A DNA stretch of 64,000 nt from Otatea glauca (lineage: Eukaryota > Streptophyta > Magnoliopsida > Poales > Poaceae), in assembly GCA_036346275.1 (NCBI GenBank), contig CM070725.1, positions 17,040,216 through 17,104,215 of the forward strand, read 5' to 3'. Under the pieces are notes generated by a model. The model was given only the letters and a program-made list of their open reading frames with translations. It was not told where the DNA came from and ran no database searches. Numbering within the stretch: the first letter of the stretch is position 1; the number at the start of each line of letters is the position of its first letter. Position numbers and translations under genes: made by a program. Positions 57,640 through 64,000 of the stretch are shown one piece after another.

Positions 57640-58014
57640 GAAGCCTTTTCCGTACTCCCAGGAGTACATACTCCCACCTCTAATATACCACTTAAATGAA
57701 TGGTTTATACACCTTTATCACTTTCGGTATACTCCAATAATAATTCTAATATACTCCAATGTGACATGGTTAAAAAAATTTCATCAGAGCATTTTATTTT
57801 TTTGCTACATACCCTTTTCTATATGTAAAACGAATATATAAACAAATTATGCTATAAATGGTGGACTTTAATGAAATCTTTCATGGAACTCACTTTGGAG
57901 TAACTTATAATTAGTATTAGAGTATAATCAAAAGGATAAAGAGGTATAACAACATCATTTAAACGGTATACTAGAGGTGGGAGTACGTACACCCATGAGT
58001 ATGGAATCATTTTT
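57640..58014. mobile_element. MITE with long inverted repeats, about 375 bp
   Basis: The left arm contains GTACTCCCAGGAGTACATAC, TCCCACCTCTAATATACC and TTAAATGA(A)T. The right arm, reverse-complemented, contains CATACTCATGGGTGTACGTA, TCCCACCTCTAGTATACC and TTTAAATGATG. The arms are about 90 bp. AT dinucleotide runs flank it and obscure a target duplication. Inserted just upstream of the XH-gene exon. Confidence 0.65.
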
Positions 58015-58039
58015 ATATATATATTCATATATATATATA

Positions 58040-58165
58040 TGAATAATTGTAAGATAGAGTGCTCTTAGGTGTCGAGCTACTGAAGGTTAGACTTTCAACC
58101 TCCTCGCCACAAGGTGTAGGGCTGCTATAGACTAATCTCTTAACTCCACTACACCAGGGCCATAT
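58040..58165 (-). mobile_element. tRNA-derived SINE-like sequence
   Basis: The minus strand starts GGCCCTGGTGTAGTGGAGTT, which fits a pol III A box (TGGTGTAGTGG) as in many plant SINE heads. About 50 bp on is GGTTGAAAGTCTAACC near a B-box position (consensus GGTTCGANNCC, imperfect). The 3' end runs into ATTATTCATATATATAT. No target duplication was identified. Confidence 0.35.
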
Positions 58166-58276
58166 AATCAAAATTGAACTATATAATTAACTAAGAAAAT
58201 ATGTCCTTGAACTCTTACCTCCCTAAATTATGCACAGTTCGGCCAAGTAGGTATAAAGTATTTAAAGTCAATTTAA

Positions 58277-58949
58277 CTATTCAAATGATCAAAATCAGAT
58301 TATGAACAGTTCGCCCAAGAAGGTATACCAATAACTGACTAAACAGAGGCTATGAACAGAGCAAGCTAAGCAATCATAATCAGTATATTCAGCAATAATC
58401 AAACAAGTATCAAACTAGATATTGAATATGATGATCAAGCTCAAAGATAGTGAAATAAAAGCAATACTTTCTAGCATTAACAGGGAGTAACTCTATAGTT
58501 CAAGGCCACATTCGCTACTTTAATTGTTATAGTTCATCAATAGACCCATAGCATCATTGAGCATATAACTGGCAGCAATACAACTGACAGCGATTCACTA
58601 TTCAAATGATCAAAATCAAATTATGAATAGTTTGGCCAGCAGGTATATCAACAATTGAATAACAGGGGCTATGAATAGAGTAAGCTAAGCAATCATAATC
58701 AATATATTAAGTAATAATCAAATGAGTATCAAATAAGATACTGAATATGATGATCAAGCTCAAAGATATTAAAATAAAAGCAATACTTTCTAGCATTAAC
58801 AGGAAGCAACTCTATAGTTCAAGACCACATTCGCTACTTTAATTATTTTAGTTCATCAATAGACCCATAGCATCATTGAGTATACAACCGGTAGCGATTC
58901 ACTATTTAAATGATCAAAATCAGATTATGAACAGTTCGCCCAAGCAAGT
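58277..58949. repeat. Tandem repeat, 300-320-bp period, 2.1 copies
   Basis: CTATT(C/T)AAATGATCAAAATC occurs at 58,277, 58,598 and 58,902. The first two copies continue through GTATCAAA(C/T)(T/A)AGAT, GATGATCAAGCTCAAAGATA, GCAATACTTTCTAGCATTAA and TTCATCAATAGACCCATAGC. The third copy is cut at 58,950 by an LTR. Confidence 0.85.
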
Positions 58950-60382
58950 TGTAGGATCAAGGATAACCGACTAGAGGGGGGGTGAATAGGAGGTTTCTAA
59001 ATTTCTCGATATTAATTTGCAATTAAACAAGACACTAAGATATATAAGCAATAATTGCAAATTTACCAACACAAACTTCTAATGATCACAAATTACTCAA
59101 GCAATTCTAAGTAAAGCAATTTACTAATTTAAACACAAGTAATCTACTCAAGGTGTTAGGAATTGTAATTTAGCACAAGAATAAGTAAGAAAAATCCACA
59201 AGAGAAAAAAAATCTTATCCCGTGGTCTCGGAGACTTGCGGGTCTCCCCTATTCCATGTTGAGGTGACTTGAATCACTTCAAGCCGGCTCCAATCACTTG
59301 AGCCTTCCTCGATCACTCGTGGTAGCTCTTCACCACTCCGGTTAGGCGAGCTCCTTGCCTTCACAACCGATCGGGTCTTCTCACAAACTTCTTTGAGAAG
59401 ATCACCAATCCCTCACGCCTCTAATCCGTCTAGGAGGAGGCAACCTCCAAGAGTAAAAGGTGATGAAGCTTGCTCGAGGCCAAATTGAATGCTAGAGGCT
59501 CAACACTAAATGCACTACTCAATTTTGCTCTCAACTCTTTCAAAATATGAATTGAATGCTCACAAGAGTATTTGAAACATGTTAGAGCTCAAAATATCAT
59601 CAATGAGGATCAAGAGGAGCTCTACAATGCAGGTGGGGGGTATTTATAACCCCCACCAACCAAATATGGCCATTGGCCAAAAGATGGCCAAAAACCTCCT
59701 GAGAGGCCGGTCATACCGCCCTTGGGCCGGTATGACCGGCCCTTAGAGGGCAACGGTCGAAACAGCGCATTTAATGCGGCTACAGTGACCGTTGGTCACC
59801 GGCCGGTATGACCGGAGAGGGTCCGGTCATACCTCTCATCGGTATGACCGGAGGGTCCCCGGTCATACCGCTCTTCCTTGGCGCAAAAACACCCTCTCTG
59901 GAAAAAATAGACCGCTTGGGTCTCGGTCATACCGATGTCTGGTATGACCGGAGGGGGCCTGGTCATACCGGCCCACACAGCCTCCGACTTGGAATTTTAT
60001 TCCTTTTCTTTACTAGATTTAATTTCTTTCATGCAATCTCTACGATAATTATGAAATGCATAAGAGTTGAGCCTCTGAACCTTTTTCGACACCGATCAAG
60101 CGACGATAACCCCTCTTAATATTACGGTGCCTATTCTAAAAATCCGATCTTTTCTCCAAACTCCGAGATCGGTAAAAGACTATGAAAAACTCCTTAACTT
60201 TTATACCTTGATTATCTTTCACTTATGCATGCTCTTCCCCCTTTTTTTTATTCGAACTCTCTTGTTCATCAATCTTCGGACCAACCTATTTTCATAAAAC
60301 TCAAATGAAATAGTTAGTCCCTTTTTCTTTGATTGTCATCAATTTCCAAAACAAAACAAATTTAGGGGCCTAGATGCTTTCA
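58950..60382 (-). repeat. LTR of a Sirevirus-like Copia element (1,433 bp)
   Basis: In minus orientation it starts TGAAAGCATCTAGGCCCC after a polypurine tract and ends with CCTATTCACCCCCCCTCTAG, then TCGGTT...GATCCTACA at 58,950. A TATA box TTATAAATA lies at 59,641-59,649. Just upstream of it (59,705-59,975) is a cluster of GGTATGACCGG/CCGGTCATACC palindromes. CpG-rich palindromes before the TATA box have been described in Sirevirus LTRs. The left target flank would be CAAGT; the other side is outside the window. Confidence 0.72.
59641..59649 (-). promoter_or_regulatory. TATA box of the Sirevirus-like LTR
   Basis: Minus-strand TTATAAATA within a GGTGGGGG...CCCCCACC inverted repeat, downstream of the CCGG palindromes. 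Expected promoter of the element. Confidence 0.55.
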
Positions 60383-60397
60383 ATCTCCCCCTTTTTG
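60383..60397 (-). other. Main polypurine tract, with two further tracts upstream
   Basis: Minus-strand AAAAAGGGGGAGATT abuts the LTR. Extra tracts (TAGGGGGAGTTTT near 60,570-60,582; AAAAGGGGGAGAAG near 60,872-60,885) lie between it and the coding frame, again as in Sireviruses. Confidence 0.65.
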
Positions 60398-60912
60398 GTA
60401 ATTGATGACAAACCTCTTGAAGAATTTTAATTGGTTTAATAATTTTAAGTATCCATCTAATGAGCATAGATGCATACTCAATATTTTATTTTAACAATAT
60501 TTTGCCTTTGGAGATGAAGAAGAGATTATTGGCACAAATATCGTTAAAACATCAATATTTAATTGAAAACTCCCCCTAAACATGTGCATAAGAATAAAGC
60601 ATTGTTATTATTTGCACTTTGAGATTTTTGACAGAGTTTCCTTTAAATATTAATTCCGAGGATAAACAGATATAAGCAACGATTATGAGAAAGTAAATAT
60701 CATGAATAGCTTGTGAAGCCTTAACATCCAAGATACGCTTATCATCCAAATATCCAAAAGCATTCAACCATAACAAGTCAAAGGAAAGAAAAACAAGGTC
60801 CAAAAACGATTATATAAAAAGGCGATACGATATAAATAACTAATACTCGATGCTCCTAATCTTCACTTCACTTCTCCCCCTTTTGTCATCAATAACCAAA
60901 AGGAAGACAACC

Positions 60913-62334
60913 TCAAGATGAAGGCGGAGGCTGAGGAGGAGAACGATGAGACCCATATCGACGGAAAGAGACAGGAGCCTGCTGAGAGCGATACTCATCG
61001 AAGGAGGTGCGAAGCTCGGTGATGGTAGAATCAAGGGAGTCCAAGCGCCCACGAACCTCCTTAACAGCATGACGAGTCTGAGATTGATATTCATCAACAC
61101 GAGCAAAGTTGCTCATCATGTCTGACCGGAGACTCGCAAAGCTACTCATCATAGCAGAATGCAACATGTCAAAGTTTTCATGAGCTAGACCAGAGTAGAG
61201 CTGTGATGATTGAGTCTGAGTCTCTTCTTCCCCAACACTCTGCTGCTGCTGTGGCTGATGAGATGTCTGCCCCCTTTGAGTAGAAACTTGAGGACCTGCC
61301 TCATGAGGCTTATAAGGTTTGTGGATTCCTCCACAACCACCATGAAAACCCACTACCCTTTTTATAATCATCATGATATAGGGAGCAAAGTAAATCCGTT
61401 TGCCACGATCTCCAGATGAGGAACGCATCTCTCTAAGAACAAAGTCCACCACATCAAATTTTTCTTTCTTTAGAATTTTGTCCATAATATTCCAAGCATA
61501 GACTCTAATCTCATCGAAGTTACCGCTTTTTGGATGAACGGTAACTCGCACAATCCTATTTACGAGGCTAGATGTGGGGAGGAGATGTGTCATCTTACCA
61601 GGCCTCCTGACTCGAGCTAAAGGATCATAGAAGCTATATTGCTCGAAGAGAGGAAGAATGGGGTTGCTATGAATTTTAGGCTAGCTACTGTGTAAAGTCC
61701 CCCAAGCTTGCTCAATCTCTTCTTTTGAGGCTGTATACACTGCAACATCTGTCATCCATGTGATCTCATCAAATGAATCAGAAATATGCATAGTGGCATA
61801 GAATTGACAGATCACATCTTCATTGTAGTCACATCTCATGCTGACAAAATGTGCAAGATTTGCTCCATCAAAAAGTTCAGGCACCCCAACAAACAGAGGA
61901 ATGTTCCTTATGTGCTCCCAACTAACCCATTTATGATCTGCGAATTCTTTGTTGAGATAGATTTCATGGTATACCTTCTGTTGAAAGATGGTTCTGAACT
62001 TGTCAAGCGTGGCATTGCGAGGAAGCATATATTGATTTGCTTGGCGAAGTGAGAAATACTTCTCTCCTTTAATTTTCCTTAAGTCTATGGTTGGTTGAAA
62101 GTCATCAAAAGTTTCTCTTTCTTCGGATTCTTCATCTCCACTCTCATCAAAATCCACATCCATTTCATCATCTTCTTCACTCGACTCAGATGCACCCCTT
62201 TTTCCTTTGACATCATGAATTGGAGAGTCATCACTGTCACTGTCATGAGCTAAAGGTACACCTCTCCCACGAGTTGATTTTCGACTTGTTCCGTCACGAC
62301 GAGAACGGGGACCCACATTTTTAGTTCGTGGCAT
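60913..62334 (-). pseudogene. Retrotransposon-associated protein (plant Transposase_32-like), one in-frame amber
   Basis: From ATG 62,334 a 217-codon frame ends at TAG 61,681-61,683. The same frame then runs open through PKIHSNPILPLFEQYSFYDP to a stop at about 60,913: 474 codons with one interruption. N-terminus: basic (RKSTRGRG) then acidic (SSEEDDEMDVDFDESGDEES). Middle: YHEIYLNKEFADHKW, DVICQFYATMHIS, ITWMTDVAVYTASKEEIEQA. After the amber: GNFDEIRVYAWNIMDKILKK, FAPYIMMIIKRV, a Gln-rich stretch, and a coiled-coil tail (RLDSLDSTITELRTSFDEYR). This matches uncharacterised grass retrotransposon proteins with a putative plant transposon domain. It sits where Sireviruses may carry an extra gene before the polypurine tracts. 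Function unknown. Confidence 0.62.
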
Positions 62335-64000
62335 GATGACTGAGATAACAAGGAGTGAAAATGATGAGAATAAGGATTAAATGCCCTAAAATTGGATTAT
62401 GATGAATATTTGGCATAAGCATGCAAAAATCAGAAATTTGGACCTACAAACCGGTCACACCGCCCAAGGGCCCGGTCGCACCGAACATGGGCGGTGCTAC
62501 CGCTCAAGGGGTGGTCGGTATGATCGGCCGCACGGATCCTTTTTTTAAAACTTCGAAATTTTGAGTTTTGAGTAGATCGGTCTATTGAATGACACATATA
62601 GACATCACATGTCACTTATCTACTCATTTTACCCAAAAATTTCTAGACAGTTTGCATGATTTTACCACATTTTGCATCTAACCTTAAACAATCCAAAAGA
62701 GGACTCTAGGGCATGAAAATGCAAGAGAAACCAAGGGACAAAGGAGAGAATGAGTACCTTAGATCAGGGTAGAAGGATGAGATCGAGAGATTTTGGTCGA
62801 ATAAACTCGGATTTGAAGAATCCCTTTTGGGGATTTTGGAGGAAGAGAGTTTTTGAGAGGGGAGAGAAGGAAAAAGATGAGGAGGTGAATAGGTGCGGGC
62901 GTGTAGAAGGATAAGGGTGAGAGGGAGTCAGTTACACGAAATTCATGCTTAGATTTCCCATCCCCCTACTCGGCCGGTATGACCGCACAGCGGCCGGTCA
63001 TACTGCTGGCCGGTGCTACCGCACCCTCTGCGGTTGCACCACCTCTGACAGACAACCAAGGGGCAAAACTTGCTAAAACTCGTCAAATGAAGTCCAATAA
63101 AACTCGTCAAATGAAGTCCAATCAATTTGAAACTTTAGGGAAAACAACTTTGTACTATTTAGAAGGATCTTTAAAAGAAATTTTCTTAAAAAGATTTTTC
63201 TTTTAAAAGATGAGTCAAAATGAGCTTTTGAGGCATAAAAGGAACTTGATTTTGATTGAAATGAAATTTTTGACCAACATTTGATTTCAATATGAATTTT
63301 CAGTTTTTGAAAGCTTGTAAAACATTTGAAATACACAATGGAATACTTTTATAGAGCTTTTCACAAATTTGGCCCTTTTTAACACAAAATTCTGGCTTTT
63401 GACCAAAATGGTCATTTTGAAATAATTATTTGTAAAACAAAGTCAAATATTTCAACACAAGATTCGAATGAAGAATAAGATGAGATATAGAGATTTGAAT
63501 ATTGTGTATGAGTCTTAAATATCATTTTGAACCAAGATTCTACACAATGGTCCAAAAGGAGAAACTCACAAGGTGCAATAATATGACCATTATGGGTCAA
63601 GTAGTTTTTCTGTGAGTTTCAAAATCAAATAACTTTTGATTGGTTGGTCTTTTGAAAATCTTTTAAACACAAAGGTTGTTAAGAATGACCAACTCTAGGT
63701 TTTTCGTTTTGGAATTTCTTTCAAATTCATTTCACAATTAATTTTATGACAATTATAAGTTTAAATCCAAAACAAGATACTAGTAACTAGATTTTGGACT
63801 TGAAATTCATTTTCTTTGTAAATAGAGTTTTTGTGAAGTCAAAACTATTGGAAAACCTTTTTAAAGCATTTGTATACATTTTTAAACTAGTTTTTCAAAA
63901 GATTACTAATAGCGTACAATTTTTTTTTGTCTTTTGACTAAATAGCTTTATTTTGAAAGTATATATATTTGCACTTATTTATATGGGCACACATAGGGAT
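62335..64000. other. Upstream part of the Sirevirus-like element, no gene recognised
   Basis: GGTATGACCG/CGGTCATAC-type palindromes, like those in the LTR, recur at 62,452-62,530 and 62,970-63,035. A direct repeat AAACTCGTCAAATGAAGTCC lies at 63,076 and 63,101. From 63,130 on the sequence is AT-rich. No pol motifs were found on either strand, so if this is an element body it is a non-autonomous or deleted one. Confidence 0.45.

Noticed and set aside
58085..58156. Candidate tRNA gene
   Set aside because: Only A- and B-box-like parts fit; no cloverleaf or acceptor stem could be formed, so it is listed as SINE-like.
58141..58165. CACTACACCA as a possible CACTA left end
   Set aside because: No subterminal repeats follow; it is the complement of the SINE A box.

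Overview
This is plant nuclear DNA, almost certainly from a grass (Poaceae). It holds Tourist- and Stowaway-type MITEs, a CACTA element with paired TNP2-like and Ptta/Ulp1-like genes, Sirevirus-like Copia LTRs and chromovirus-type Gypsy LTRs, and otherwise AT-rich DNA with GC-rich islands. I found no intact host gene, rRNA, tRNA or CRISPR array. The window is a nest of transposons with a few broken fragments of host-type genes.

Layout. 1-792 is the end of a Sirevirus-like LTR that cuts a hAT transposase relic (793-1760, minus). 4.3-8.0 kb is a large AT-rich fold-back made of degenerate tandem units. Tourist-type MITEs lie at 8.2 and 26.4 kb and another MITE at 9.3 kb. 9.9-13.5 kb is a decayed Mutator-like element with TATA box, leader intron, transposase and SWIM zinc finger. 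13.5-22.6 kb is a degraded minus-strand Copia element, itself split by a 3.07-kb solo LTR with a perfect 5-bp target duplication. 24.8-25.2 kb is a FRIGIDA-like gene fragment.

28,585-51,734 is a large CACTA element transcribed on the minus strand: TNP2 transposase (50.4-47.2 kb), then an internal copy of the hairpin repeat array, then a second gene (44.3-29.9 kb) with Ptta-like and Ulp1-protease-like parts. A chromovirus-type Gypsy element (32,018-43,514) is inserted in that second gene, giving a tcttt target duplication. Its long LTRs belong to the same family as the solo LTR at 18.6-21.7 kb.

Right of the CACTA element, 52.6-57.6 kb holds exons of an XH-domain gene of the FDM/IDN2 family (RNA-directed DNA methylation factors). 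Its intron carries a 4.5-kb solo LTR with gaatt target duplication. A second copy with the same internal deletion lies inverted at 44.4-44.7 kb, inside the CACTA element. 57.6-58.95 kb holds a MITE, a SINE-like piece and a 0.3-kb tandem repeat. 58,950-64,000 is another Sirevirus-like element with an LTR, several polypurine tracts and a 474-codon frame interrupted by one amber codon.

Two points stand out. First, duplicated fragments of a silencing-pathway gene family sit inside this transposon nest. Second, the two Gypsy LTRs differ mainly by small indels at CCAG/CTGG-type sites while AT-rich stretches are almost identical. That looks more like a methylation-linked sequencing artefact than ageing, so frameshifts in the 28-51 kb block should be read with caution.
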